The notes under the pieces were generated by a model. The model saw only the letters and a program-made list of their open reading frames with translations. It ran no database searches and was not told where the DNA came from. Positions 50,043 through 58,103 of a stretch of 64,000 nt of DNA are shown here, piece after piece (within the stretch, counting starts at the first letter, position 1; each line of letters opens with the position of its first letter). The stretch comes from Roseomonas sp. KE2513. GTDB lineage: Bacteria > Pseudomonadota > Alphaproteobacteria > Acetobacterales > Acetobacteraceae. The DNA is taken from positions 111,803-175,802 of the forward strand of contig NZ_RCVR01000011.1 in assembly GCF_016107305.1 (NCBI RefSeq), written 5' to 3'. Position numbers and translations under genes: made by a program.

Positions 50043-51247
50043 TGATCGCCGTCTCGGAGGCGCTGGAGCGCATCCTTGGGAATCTCACCCCCACCGGGGC
50101 AGAGACGGTGGCGCTGTCCGAGGCCGCCGGCCGCGTCCTCGCCCGCCCGCTGGAGGCGCGGCTGACCCAGCCGCCGACCGACGTTTCCGCCATGGACGGC
50201 TACGCGCTGCGGGCGGAGGATGCTGCCGTCGGCGCCCGCCTGCGCGTGGTAGGCGCCTCTCCGGCCGGGCACCCCTTCGAAGGGGGCGTGGGCCCAGGCG
50301 AGGCGGTGCGGATCTTCACAGGCGGCGCCCTGCCGCCCGGCGCGGACGCCATCCTCCTGCAGGAGGACGCGACCGCGGAGGACGGCCACGTCACCCCCAC
50401 TGAGGCGCCGCGGCGTGGCCGTTGGATCCGGCGCGCGGGCCTCGACTTCAGTGCGGGCGACACCCTCCTCCCTGCCGGCCGCCGACTGACGGCGCGCGAT
50501 ATCGGCCTCGCCGCCGCCGCGAACCATCCCTGGCTGACGGTCCACCGCCGCCCGCGCGTCGCGATCCTCGCGACCGGCGACGAGATCGTGTTGCCCGGCG
50601 AGGCACTGCCCCCCGGCGGCATCGTCTCCTCCAACGCCCATGCCCTCGCCGCACTGATCCGGGCTGCGGGAGCCGAACCGCTGGTGCTGCCCATTGCGGG
50701 CGACGATCGCGAGGCCATCGCCGCCGCCGCCGGGGCCGCCGCGGGCTGCGACCTCATCGTCACCACCGGTGGCGCGAGCGTGGGCGAGCACGACCTGGTA
50801 CAGGCGGCGCTCGGCCCGCATGGCTTCTCGCTCGATTTCTGGAAGATCGCCATTCGGCCGGGCAAGCCGCTGATCTGGGGCGGGCTGCGCGGCACGCCGC
50901 TGCTCGGCCTGCCGGGGAACCCCGTCTCGGCCGTAGTCTGCGCCGTGGTCTTCCTCATTCCCGCCCTCCGCCGCCTTTCCGGACTGGCAGCAGGCCCGGT
51001 GGAGACGCGCCACGGCCTTCTCGGCCGCGCCCTGGAGGCGAACGACCGCCGCCAGGACTACATCCGAGCCACCCTCTCGCGCGATGGGGAAGGCCGGGTT
51101 GTCGTTACCCCTTTCCCCATGCAGGACAGCTCCATGCTGGCGACCCTGGCCAGGGCGGAGGCGCTGATGATCCGCACCCCGCATGCGCCGGCTGCCGAAG
51201 CCGGCACGCCGGTGGAGTTTGTGGAGCTCTCCTCCCTCGGCGTCTGA
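50042..51247 (+). CDS. moeA: Molybdopterin molybdenumtransferase
   Basis: MoeA inserts molybdenum into adenylylated molybdopterin. The 401 residues include PPTDVSAMDGYALR, FTGGALPPGADAILLQEDA, LATGDEIVLPG, IVTTGGASVGEHDLVQAAL and LLGLPGNPVSAVVC, all standard motifs. The ATG overlaps the moaC stop (TGATG). It is followed by lexA after a promoter region. Confidence 0.95.
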   Translation: MIAVSEALERILGNLTPTGAETVALSEAAGRVLARPLEARLTQPPTDVSAMDGYALRAEDAAVGARLRVVGASPAGHPFEGGVGPGEAVRIFTGGALPPGADAILLQEDATAEDGHVTPTEAPRRGRWIRRAGLDFSAGDTLLPAGRRLTARDIGLAAAANHPWLTVHRRPRVAILATGDEIVLPGEALPPGGIVSSNAHALAALIRAAGAEPLVLPIAGDDREAIAAAAGAAAGCDLIVTTGGASVGEHDLVQAALGPHGFSLDFWKIAIRPGKPLIWGGLRGTPLLGLPGNPVSAVVCAVVFLIPALRRLSGLAAGPVETRHGLLGRALEANDRRQDYIRATLSRDGEGRVVVTPFPMQDSSMLATLARAEALMIRTPHAPAAEAGTPVEFVELSSLGV

Positions 51248-51266
51248 AGGCCTTTGCGGGACGGCA

Positions 51267-51296
51267 TTGACCGACACGGGAGAACTTTAATAGAAC
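51267..51296 (+). promoter_or_regulatory. lexA promoter
   Basis: TTGACC (51267-51272) and TAGAAC (51291-51296) are spaced by 18 bp. The -10 hexamer lies inside the SOS box, so LexA binding would block polymerase. This gives lexA its own, autoregulated promoter separate from moeA. Confidence 0.55.
51282..51296 (+). promoter_or_regulatory. SOS box (LexA operator) of lexA
   Basis: GAAC-TTTAATA-GAAC is the exact reverse complement form of the alphaproteobacterial LexA motif GTTC-N7-GTTC. It overlaps the predicted -10 element, 64 bp before the lexA ATG. A second, imperfect copy (GTTG-N7-GTTC) lies at 51307-51321. Confidence 0.9.
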
Positions 51297-51306
51297 TCTT
51301 TCGTCG

Positions 51307-51321
51307 GTTGCCCGTTTGTTC
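51307..51321 (+). promoter_or_regulatory. Imperfect second SOS box
   Basis: GTTG-CCCGTTT-GTTC differs from the consensus GTTC-N7-GTTC by one base and is in the opposite sense to the first box, 10 bp after it. It may strengthen LexA binding or be chance. Confidence 0.4.
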
Positions 51322-51360
51322 GTGCAAGAGACCCCCCGCCCCCAGGGAGACGCCCGGACC

Positions 51361-52092
51361 ATGCTAACCCGCAAGCAGCACGAACTGCTCCTCTTCATCG
51401 ACAAGCACCTGCGAAGCACCGGCTTCTCGCCCTCCTTCGAAGAGATGAAGGAGGCGCTGAACCTCAAGTCGAAGTCCGGCATCCATCGCCTGATCACGGC
51501 GCTGGAGGAGCGCGGCTTCCTCAAGCGCCGCGCCCACCGCGCCCGCGCGCTCGAGGTGCTGCGCGTGCCGGACAGCCTCTCGCCCCGCATGGCCGCCGCC
51601 GTGGCCGCCCCCCAGCCTGCCCAGCCCCCCTCCTTCGCGCCGAACGTCATCCGCGGGAACTTCGCGCAGAACCTGCCGGGCGCGATCCGCACGGCCAACG
51701 ACGCCGCGGCCGTCCACCTCCCCCTCTACGGCCGCATCGCCGCGGGCCTGCCGATCGAAGCCCTGCGCGACGGCGGCGAGAGTGTGGAGGTTCCGGCCGC
51801 GATGCTCAGCGGTGGTGAGCACTACGCGCTTGAAGTCGCGGGCGATTCGATGGAAGGCGCTGGCATCCTGGACGGCGACACCGTCATCATCCGCCGCGGC
51901 GACACGGCCGATAACGGCGCGATCGTCGTTGCCCTGGTCGATGAGAACGAGGTGACGCTGAAGCGCTTGCGCCGCCGCGGCAACTCGATCGCCCTGGAAG
52001 CGGCGAATCCCCGCTATGAGACCCGCATCTTCGGGCCGGACCGGGTGAAGGTGCAGGGACGGCTGGTAGGTCTCGTGCGCCGTTATCATTGA
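51361..52092 (+). CDS. lexA: SOS repressor LexA
   Basis: LexA represses DNA-damage genes and is inactivated by RecA-stimulated self-cleavage. The 243-residue product has an N-terminal winged helix ([18 protein letters not shown], then the recognition helix around [10 protein letters not shown]) and a C-terminal peptidase. Cleavage is at Ala128-Gly129 (GRIAAGLP); catalytic Ser163 is in [13 protein letters not shown], and Lys201 in EVTLKR. A linker of about 40 Ala/Pro-rich residues joins them. The ATG at 51361 follows the SOS box and promoter. Confidence 0.97.
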   Translation: MLTRKQHELLLFIDKHLRSTGFSPSFEEMKEALNLKSKSGIHRLITALEERGFLKRRAHRARALEVLRVPDSLSPRMAAAVAAPQPAQPPSFAPNVIRGNFAQNLPGAIRTANDAAAVHLPLYGRIAAGLPIEALRDGGESVEVPAAMLSGGEHYALEVAGDSMEGAGILDGDTVIIRRGDTADNGAIVVALVDENEVTLKRLRRRGNSIALEAANPRYETRIFGPDRVKVQGRLVGLVRRYH

Positions 52093-52132
52093 GGGCTGTA
52101 AGCGCCGCTTTAGAGATACATCACTGGTAACT

Positions 52133-52168
52133 CCGGGGAGAGGAAGGAGAAATTCCTCCTCTCCCCGG
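52133..52168 (+). terminator. Strong hairpin after lexA
   Basis: CCGGGGAGAGGA and TCCTCTCCCCGG form a 12-bp perfect stem around a 12-nt interior, 41 bp past the lexA stop. No T-run follows directly (ACCCTTCACC), so it may act with Rho or stabilise the transcript. It is also positioned to serve convergent comEC. Confidence 0.6.
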
Positions 52169-52371
52169 ACCCTTCACCATCATATCTTTCTTCAGGTTCG
52201 AGAGGCTTCACGGCTGGTGCGCCTCGGGTCGTGGACCGGAGGCGTCTACATGGACCGGAAGAGCGCCAGGAAGCAGAACTGGTGTCCGATCACCGCATCC
52301 GCGACGGCCATACGGGAATTCAAGGGCCTTAGGGCCTTGGCGCGTGAGGTCTGGAGAAGGCCGAGCGCTAT
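52169..52371. other. Gene-free stretch between lexA and comEC
   Basis: The 303-bp gap 52093-52395 holds the lexA hairpin, this segment and a second hairpin. I see no gene, tRNA or promoter in it. A direct GGGCCTTAGGGCCTT repeat near 52325 and a GGTTCGAG string near 52196 do not build a larger structure. Confidence 0.5.
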
Positions 52372-52389
52372 CTGGCGCCGCAGCGCCAG
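52372..52389 (-). terminator. Hairpin after comEC
   Basis: CTGGCGC and GCGCCAG are perfect 7-bp arms around a 4-nt loop, ending 6 bp beyond the comEC stop. No T-run follows on either strand, so it is a stem-loop with only a possible terminator role. Confidence 0.4.
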
Positions 52390-52395
52390 CCCACC

Positions 52396-54579
52396 TCATT
52401 CCGTCTCCGCCCCCGGTTCCGCCTGTGCCCGCGCCCGCGGCACCGGCGCGGGCGGCACCCAGGGCCGTTCCCCCCGGTTAGCGCGGTCAGAGAGGATCTG
52501 CGCGCCGGCCGCAGCCAGCCAGATCGCGTGGGCACCGTCTCGCCAGACGCTGAAGCGGTCCACCCGCGGGGTATCGCCGCACCGCCCTCGAATGGGTTCG
52601 AGGGAGATCAGGACCGCCGCCCGGCCACAGCCCGCCTCCGCCAGCACGGGTGGAGGAGGCGGCGCGGGCCCGCGGCGAGGCGCCGGCACATCGCGTGGTG
52701 GCTGCCGAAGCAGAATGGCGGCTGCCGCGTCGGCCTGCGGGCGCAAGAGGCAGGAGACCGGCGAGCAGGCCACTCCGGGCGCCTCCCCGCTGCGCGGGAG
52801 GGGGGCCGCGTCCTCCTCGCCCCAGCTTCGCAGCCAGGATTCGCGGGTCAGGCGGCTGGCGCCTGAGGCGCGCTCGGAAAGGATGCCTGCGGGGGTCGAG
52901 ACCGCGAGCATTCGTCCATCGGCGGCGATGAGGATATCGGGCGGAGTGGTGACCAGGCCGGAGAGAAGGCCGGCGGCCATGACCGGCAGCCCTGCCCATC
53001 GCCAGGGCAGTCCCCAGAGGCAGAGCCAGCAGAGCCCAAGCGCGAAGAGACCGAGCCCCCAGGCCGGAATGGGCGGCGCCGCGATGGCTGCGCCCGGCCA
53101 GGCCGCGACCGTGCGCCCGACGAGGAGCGTGGCGTCCACCCCCCAGCCCATCACGGCGAGTGCCGGCCCCTCGAGCCCGAGCGGCATGAGAAAGGCCGCC
53201 AGCATCCCCGCGGGCATGACGATGAAGGAGGTGAGCGGCACGGCGATCGCGTTGGCGGCCACGCCGTAGAGCTGCAGCCGCCCGAAATGGTGGAGGCCGA
53301 AAGGCGTGGTGGCCGCGCCTGCGATCAGCGAGGTCGCCATCAACCCGAACACCACCAGCGCGGCCCGGCCCGGGGCACCCATGGCACGCAGCCGTTGAGT
53401 CAGCCCGCGCATGCCCTCTGCCGCGGCGATCAGCGCGAGCACCGCGGCGAAGGACATCTGGAAGGACGGGCCGACCAGCGCCTCCGGGGCGAAGAGCAGC
53501 ACCACGCCTGCGGCCAGGGCCAGGGCCCGCGGCGAGAGCGCCCGCCGCCCCGTCAGGATCGCCAGGGTGGCCAGCGCGGCCATGGCGAAGGAGCGCAGCA
53601 TCGGCACGCCCGCGCCCGTCAGCAGGGTATAGGTCCCGACAAGGGCGAGCCCGAGCACCGCCGCCGCGCCCTTGGAATCGACGCGCAGCGCGAGCCAGGG
53701 GATCGCGGCTATGGCTGCGCGCAAGGTCACGAAGCCGAGTCCGATGACGATGGCAACGTGAAGGCCCGACGGCGAGAGGAGGTGCGCGAGGCCCGCATCC
53801 CGCAGTGCTGCCAGCGCCGGAGCTGGGATCGCGGATTGGGAACCGGTGAGAAGCGCGGCCGAGACCGCCCCTGTCTCCCCCGGCAGGGCGGCCGAAACGC
53901 GGGCTTCGATGGCGGCGCGCAAACCGGCGAACATGGGTGCCCCGGCACGCGGCGTGACCTCGGCCGGGTTCAACGCGAAGCCGGAACCCGCCAGCCCGGA
54001 GAAAAAAGCGGCGCGCTGGAAGTCGAAGGCACCGGGATAGGCCGGCGGCATCGGTGCCCGCACGAGGGCGCGGACAGTGACGTCGTCCCCCGGCGCCGGG
54101 CGCGCGGGGTCGTTGTTGCGGAGCCTCACTCGGATCGCCCGTTCCAGCGGCGGCCCGTCTCCGAGGCGCGGCGCTTCGAGCGTCACGCGGCGCCCCTCCG
54201 GCAGCAGGTCCACCGCGACCACCCGGCCCGAGACGACGGCGGCGGTGCGCGGCAACTCCACCAAGGGGGCCGCGGCGCGCGCATGGAACAGGGCGGCCGC
54301 GAAGCCGAGCGCGGCGACGCCCGCCAGCGCCAGCGCGGCGCCGGCCAGCGGATGCCGCCCTCGCGAGAGGAGGGAGAGAAGAAGAAATGGCCAGGGCAGC
54401 GCCATCCAGGCCGCAGCGGGTTCCGTGCGAAGCCCAAAATAGGCGAGCACCCCCGCCCCCATCGCGACCGGCAGCCATAGCGGCCAGCGGCTCCACTCGG
54501 CCGCCGCCCAGCCGGCGGCGCGCTCGGCGAGCGTCAGGGCGGGGGCGGCGAGGAGGCCTTGGGCGGCGTGGGCAGACAT
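52396..54579 (-). CDS. comEC: ComEC/Rec2 family competence membrane protein
   Basis: ComEC forms the inner-membrane channel for DNA uptake in natural transformation. The 727 residues begin with two hydrophobic segments and a DUF4131 domain (SGRVVAVDLLPEGRRVTLEA). The competence domain then follows, with LLTGSQSAIP, LAHLLSPSGLHVAIVIGLGF and TLLTGAGVPMLRSFAMAALA. The C-terminal region (from PPDILIAADGRMLAVSTPAG) is soluble but lacks an HxHxDH metal motif, as in other alphaproteobacterial ComEC proteins. No other competence genes are present in the window. It is divergent from gltX. Confidence 0.9.
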   Translation of the reverse strand: MSAHAAQGLLAAPALTLAERAAGWAAAEWSRWPLWLPVAMGAGVLAYFGLRTEPAAAWMALPWPFLLLSLLSRGRHPLAGAALALAGVAALGFAAALFHARAAAPLVELPRTAAVVSGRVVAVDLLPEGRRVTLEAPRLGDGPPLERAIRVRLRNNDPARPAPGDDVTVRALVRAPMPPAYPGAFDFQRAAFFSGLAGSGFALNPAEVTPRAGAPMFAGLRAAIEARVSAALPGETGAVSAALLTGSQSAIPAPALAALRDAGLAHLLSPSGLHVAIVIGLGFVTLRAAIAAIPWLALRVDSKGAAAVLGLALVGTYTLLTGAGVPMLRSFAMAALATLAILTGRRALSPRALALAAGVVLLFAPEALVGPSFQMSFAAVLALIAAAEGMRGLTQRLRAMGAPGRAALVVFGLMATSLIAGAATTPFGLHHFGRLQLYGVAANAIAVPLTSFIVMPAGMLAAFLMPLGLEGPALAVMGWGVDATLLVGRTVAAWPGAAIAAPPIPAWGLGLFALGLCWLCLWGLPWRWAGLPVMAAGLLSGLVTTPPDILIAADGRMLAVSTPAGILSERASGASRLTRESWLRSWGEEDAAPLPRSGEAPGVACSPVSCLLRPQADAAAAILLRQPPRDVPAPRRGPAPPPPPVLAEAGCGRAAVLISLEPIRGRCGDTPRVDRFSVWRDGAHAIWLAAAGAQILSDRANRGERPWVPPAPVPRARAQAEPGAETE

Positions 54580-54606
54580 GTTCGGGCGCGATCCTAGAGC
54601 AAACGA

Positions 54607-54620
54607 TCACGCGGGCGTGA
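54607..54620. promoter_or_regulatory. Palindrome between comEC and gltX
   Basis: TCACGC-GG-GCGTGA is a perfect 6-bp inverted repeat in the 78-bp divergent region. Another GCGTGA stands at 54641-54646. It is a fair operator candidate for either gene. Confidence 0.35.
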
Positions 54621-54657
54621 GGGGTCAACAGCGGCTTTCCGCGTGATAGAGGGGCGC

Positions 54658-56064
54658 ATGACCGTCCGAACCCGCTTCGCCCCCTCCCCCACCGGCTATC
54701 TTCACATCGGTGGGGCGCGCACCGCCCTCTTCAACTTTCTCTTCGCGCGCCACCATGGCGGCCAGTACCTTCTGCGGATCGAGGACACGGACCGCGCGCG
54801 CAGCACGCCCGAGGCGGTGCAGCAGATCCTGGACAGCCTCGACTGGCTCGGCCTCTCGCCCGACGAGCCGCCGGTGATGCAGACCTCACGCGAGGCGCGG
54901 CACGCCGAGGTCGCGCGGGCGCTGCTGGAGAAGGGCGCCGCTTACCTCGCCTACGACACGGCGGAGGAGTTGGTGGCGATGCGCGAGCGCGCCCAAGCCG
55001 AGGGCCGCCCCCCCCGTTACGACGGCCGCTGGCGTGACCGCGACCCGTCCGAGGCGCCCGCCAGCGTCGCGCCCGTCATCCGCATCAAGGCCCCGCGCGA
55101 GGGCGAGACGGTGGTGCGCGACCTCGTGCAGGGCGAGGTGCGCGTCGCGAACAGCGAGCTGGACGACATGATCATCCTCCGCTCCGACGGCACGCCCACT
55201 TACCTCCACGCCGTGGTGGTGGACGACCACGACATGGCCATCACCCACGTCATCCGCGGCGACGACCACCTGACCAACACCTTCCGGCAATGCATGGTCT
55301 ATGACGCCATGGGCTGGGAGCGGCCGGAATTCGCGCATATCCCGCTCATCCACGGGGCGGACGGGGCGAAGCTCTCGAAGCGCCACGGCGCGGTCGGCGC
55401 GCTCGAGTTCCGCGACCAGGGGCTGCTGCCGGAAGCGGTGTGCAACTACCTCCTCCGCCTTGGCTGGGGCCATGGCGACGAGGAGTTCGTGCCGCGCGAG
55501 CGGGCGATCGAGCTGTTCGACTTGAAGGATGTCGGCCGCGCTGCCTCCCGCATGGACTACGCGAAGCTCATGCACCTCAACGGCCAGTACATCCGCGCCG
55601 CCTCGCCCGAGGCGCTGCTGCCGCGCGTGCTGGAGCGGCTCGGCGAGGTGACCGAGATGCAGGCGGCGCGCGTGGCCGCCCTCATCCCCGACCTTCAGCC
55701 CCGCGCCCGCAGCCTTGCCGAGATGGCCGATGGCGCGCGCTTCGCTCTCGCCAACCGCCCGCTGAAATACGAGCCCAAAGCCTCCCTCGCCCTTGAGGAC
55801 CACGAGGCGCGGAAGCGGCTGTCGGCGCTGGCGAAGGCGCTCGCGGGCGTGGGATGGGAGCGGGCGGCGCTCGACGCCGCGCTGCGCGCCTTCGCGGAGG
55901 CGCAGGGCGTGAAGCTCGGCCAGGTTGCCCAGCCGCTGCGCGCGGCGCTCACCGGCAGCCTGCAATCCCCGCCGATTGACGCGGTGCTGGCGGCGCTCGG
56001 CCGCGAGGAGAGCCTGGCCCGCATCGGCGATGGGGCGGAGGGAGTCACGCTCGTCGGCGGCTGA
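54658..56064 (+). CDS. gltX: Glutamyl-tRNA synthetase
   Basis: GltX charges tRNA with glutamate. [20 protein letters not shown] contains the HIGH-like motif at residues 16-19. [23 protein letters not shown] and [14 protein letters not shown] (KMSKS equivalent) follow. The C-terminal anticodon-binding part is present, giving 468 residues. The ATG at 54658 has GAGGGG just before it; an earlier GTG is in frame but lacks one. Alphaproteobacteria often have two GltX enzymes, so this could be a non-canonical copy. Its 3' end overlaps the convergent LysR gene by 20 bp. Confidence 0.95.
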   Translation: MTVRTRFAPSPTGYLHIGGARTALFNFLFARHHGGQYLLRIEDTDRARSTPEAVQQILDSLDWLGLSPDEPPVMQTSREARHAEVARALLEKGAAYLAYDTAEELVAMRERAQAEGRPPRYDGRWRDRDPSEAPASVAPVIRIKAPREGETVVRDLVQGEVRVANSELDDMIILRSDGTPTYLHAVVVDDHDMAITHVIRGDDHLTNTFRQCMVYDAMGWERPEFAHIPLIHGADGAKLSKRHGAVGALEFRDQGLLPEAVCNYLLRLGWGHGDEEFVPRERAIELFDLKDVGRAASRMDYAKLMHLNGQYIRAASPEALLPRVLERLGEVTEMQAARVAALIPDLQPRARSLAEMADGARFALANRPLKYEPKASLALEDHEARKRLSALAKALAGVGWERAALDAALRAFAEAQGVKLGQVAQPLRAALTGSLQSPPIDAVLAALGREESLARIGDGAEGVTLVGG

Positions 56065-56977
56065 GCGCCCCGGGCTCCGTGATCTCGGCCAGGGCGGCGA
56101 GGAGGCGTTCCAGCAACGCCTCCGTCAGCGCCGGCAGGCGCCGGTCGCTCGGCACGCAAACGGCGAGCACGGTGCGGGACGGCGCCGCCTCGTCCAGCGG
56201 GCGCCAGACCAGCTCGCCCCGCCGCTCGTCCGCCAGCACGTCGAGCCGCGAGAGGAAGGCGACGCCGAGCCCCGCCCGCGCCATCGCGCGCATCGGCAGC
56301 ACGCGGTTGCATTCGGCAAGCGTCATCAGGTTCACCCCCGTCGCCTGCACGGCCTGGGAGAGTTCCCACCGGTCCGCGATGCTCGCGTCCGGCACGATGG
56401 CGGGCCAGGCGGCGCAGTCCCGCAGGCTCAGCCGCTCGGCAGCCGCTAAAGGATGATCGGGCGCCACGACCGCGCCCATCGGAAAGTGGAAGCGCCGCAC
56501 CACACGCGCGGGGCCTGGCTCGGCCGGGTTGAAGCAGGCGCCGAGATCGGCAGTGCCGTCCGCCAGTGCGCGCAACACGCCCTCGGCGTCGGACATGGTG
56601 ACGGCGAAGCTCGCGCGGGGCGATTCGCGGCGGAATGCCGTCAGCAGCGGCGGCAGCACGGCCTCGGAGAGCGCCTCCCCCACCGCCAGCCGCACCGTGC
56701 CGCTGCCGGGGCCGCGCATGGCCTCCAGGCTTTCCCGCAGCTGCCGCTCGTCGCGCCGCCAGAGCCGGAGCCGGTGCAGCAGCATCTCCCCGGCCGAGGA
56801 GAGCCGAAGGCCCCGTGGCAGGCGCTCGAAGAGCGGCAGGCCGAGTTCGGCTTCTAGGTTCAGGATCTGCCGGTTCACCGCGGAGGGGGCGAGCGCCAGG
56901 TGCTCGGCCGCGCGGCGGATGCCGCCCTGCCGGGCGGTCTCCTCGAAGCAGCGCAGGGCCTGGGTCAGCAGCGGCAC
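56045..56977 (-). CDS. LysR-family transcriptional regulator
   Basis: A 310-residue LysR-type regulator. The helix-turn-helix is [20 protein letters not shown] followed by [20 protein letters not shown]. The C-terminal co-inducer domain begins [20 protein letters not shown]. No ATG is in frame. I chose GTG at 56977 ([13 protein letters not shown]) with GGAG 8 bases upstream; a TTG at 57022 would place the operator palindrome inside the gene. It is divergent from the ABC transporter/amidohydrolase operon and is its likely regulator. The ligand is unknown. Confidence 0.88.
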   Translation of the reverse strand: MPLLTQALRCFEETARQGGIRRAAEHLALAPSAVNRQILNLEAELGLPLFERLPRGLRLSSAGEMLLHRLRLWRRDERQLRESLEAMRGPGSGTVRLAVGEALSEAVLPPLLTAFRRESPRASFAVTMSDAEGVLRALADGTADLGACFNPAEPGPARVVRRFHFPMGAVVAPDHPLAAAERLSLRDCAAWPAIVPDASIADRWELSQAVQATGVNLMTLAECNRVLPMRAMARAGLGVAFLSRLDVLADERRGELVWRPLDEAAPSRTVLAVCVPSDRRLPALTEALLERLLAALAEITEPGALSRRRA

Positions 56978-56993
56978 GCCTTCGGCTCCGTCC

Positions 56994-57010
56994 GTTGCAT
57001 TTATCGCAAC
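56994..57010. promoter_or_regulatory. LysR-type operator in the divergent promoter region
   Basis: GTTGC-ATTTATC-GCAAC is a perfect 5-bp-arm palindrome that contains T-N11-A, the LysR-family recognition pattern. It is 17 bp upstream of the regulator start and 79 bp before the substrate-binding-protein start, the usual place for a site controlling both promoters. Confidence 0.7.
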
Positions 57011-57059
57011 GGTCCGGCGCAAATTATGTCATGGAATTGATCGGTCAAGGACGGCAGAT

Positions 57060-57077
57060 TGCGGGCTCCGTCCCGCA
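57060..57077 (+). promoter_or_regulatory. Leader hairpin beside the RBS of the ABC operon
   Basis: TGCGGG and CCCGCA form a 6-bp stem with a 6-nt loop. The last stem base is the A of the AGG ribosome-binding site, 11 bases before the ATG. It could modulate initiation. It does not resemble a thiamine riboswitch. Confidence 0.35.
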
Positions 57078-57088
57078 GGTGTTTCGCC

Positions 57089-58099
57089 ATGACCGCCCTC
57101 TCCCGCCGCCTGGTCCTTGCCGCCCCCGCGGCCCTCGCGCTGCCCGGCCCTGCACGCGCCCAGGCCAAGCCGCTGCGCGTCGCCTTCCTCTGGATTCCCA
57201 ATGTCGAGTACGCCGGGCTCTGGGTCGCGCTGGACCGCGGCTACATCAAGCCGGCGGAGCTGCAGTGGCAGCCGGGTGGCCCGAACGCGACGGCGCCGGT
57301 GGTGACCGTGGCCGCCGGTGGGGCGGATGTGGGCTACGTTCAGCTCCTGCCCTTCCTTGACGCCATCTCGCGGGGCAACGAATTCGTCCTGCTGGCAGCG
57401 ACCTTCCAGCGATCGCCGCTGGGCGTCATCTCCCGAGGCGACAAGCCGATCCGCGCGGCTTCCGACCTGCCGGGCAAGAAGATCCTTGCCCAGGGCCCGA
57501 ACGAGCGCACGGCGGTGGACGCGGTGCTGAAGCTGAACAAGCTCGAGGGCGGCGTGGAGTTCGTGCCGGCCGGCTTCTCGCCCGAGCCGCTGCTCGCGCG
57601 CCAGGGCGACGGCTACACGGGCTTCGAGACGAACCAGGTCGTGACGCTGGAGCGGATGGGCCAGACGCGAGGCCGCGACTTCGACTTCGTCTCGATGGAT
57701 TCGATGGGCTACCGCTCCTACGCGAGCATGATCTTCACCACCAAGGCCTTCCTCCGCTCCGACCGGCCGGCCGTGGTTCGCTTCCTGGCGGGCCTCACGC
57801 GCGGCTGGGCGGAGAACGCGGCGGACCCGGCCGTTGCCGCGCGGCTGGCGGTGCGCAACTACGGCCGCGACCTCGGCCTCGATCTCGACCAGCAGACGCG
57901 GCAGAACGCGATCCAGAACACCTTCCTCAAGTCGCCCGAGAAGCCGGACGCGCCGATCCTCTCGCTCGACAAGGAGGTGCTGGCCGGCCCGATGATGGAG
58001 GCCGCCCGCGCCACCGGCCGCACCAACCTGCCGGCGATCGAGGACTTTACCGACTTCACCGTGATGGAAGAGGTGCATCGCACCCTGGCGAACGGCTGA
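57089..58099 (+). CDS. ABC transporter substrate-binding protein (NMT1/THI5-like)
   Basis: A 336-residue periplasmic binding protein of the NMT1/THI5 fold. It starts with a Tat-like signal (SRRLVLAAPAALAL, cleaved near ARA-QAK). The binding domain opens LRVAFLWIPNVEYAGLWVAL, a block typical of ThiY-like proteins that bind pyrimidine precursors, and continues AAGGADVGYVQLLPFLDAIS. The similarity to pyrimidine-, riboflavin- and taurine-type members is general, so the ligand is not certain. The ATG at 57089 has AGG 9 bases upstream. It is the first gene of a five-gene operon. Confidence 0.9.
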   Translation: MTALSRRLVLAAPAALALPGPARAQAKPLRVAFLWIPNVEYAGLWVALDRGYIKPAELQWQPGGPNATAPVVTVAAGGADVGYVQLLPFLDAISRGNEFVLLAATFQRSPLGVISRGDKPIRAASDLPGKKILAQGPNERTAVDAVLKLNKLEGGVEFVPAGFSPEPLLARQGDGYTGFETNQVVTLERMGQTRGRDFDFVSMDSMGYRSYASMIFTTKAFLRSDRPAVVRFLAGLTRGWAENAADPAVAARLAVRNYGRDLGLDLDQQTRQNAIQNTFLKSPEKPDAPILSLDKEVLAGPMMEAARATGRTNLPAIEDFTDFTVMEEVHRTLANG

Positions 58100-58103
58100 T
58101 CCC

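Noticed and set aside
52190..52260. Possible tRNA suggested by a GGTTCGAG string
   Set aside because: No acceptor stem, D-arm or anticodon arm can be paired around it.
52208..52399. A 63-codon minus-strand frame in the lexA-comEC gap
   Set aside because: No RBS, no motif, biased composition, and it overlaps the comEC stop and a hairpin.
57011..57088. Thiamine (TPP) riboswitch before the ThiY-like binding protein
   Set aside because: No CUGAGA core or matching stems; the leader is too short, with just one simple hairpin.
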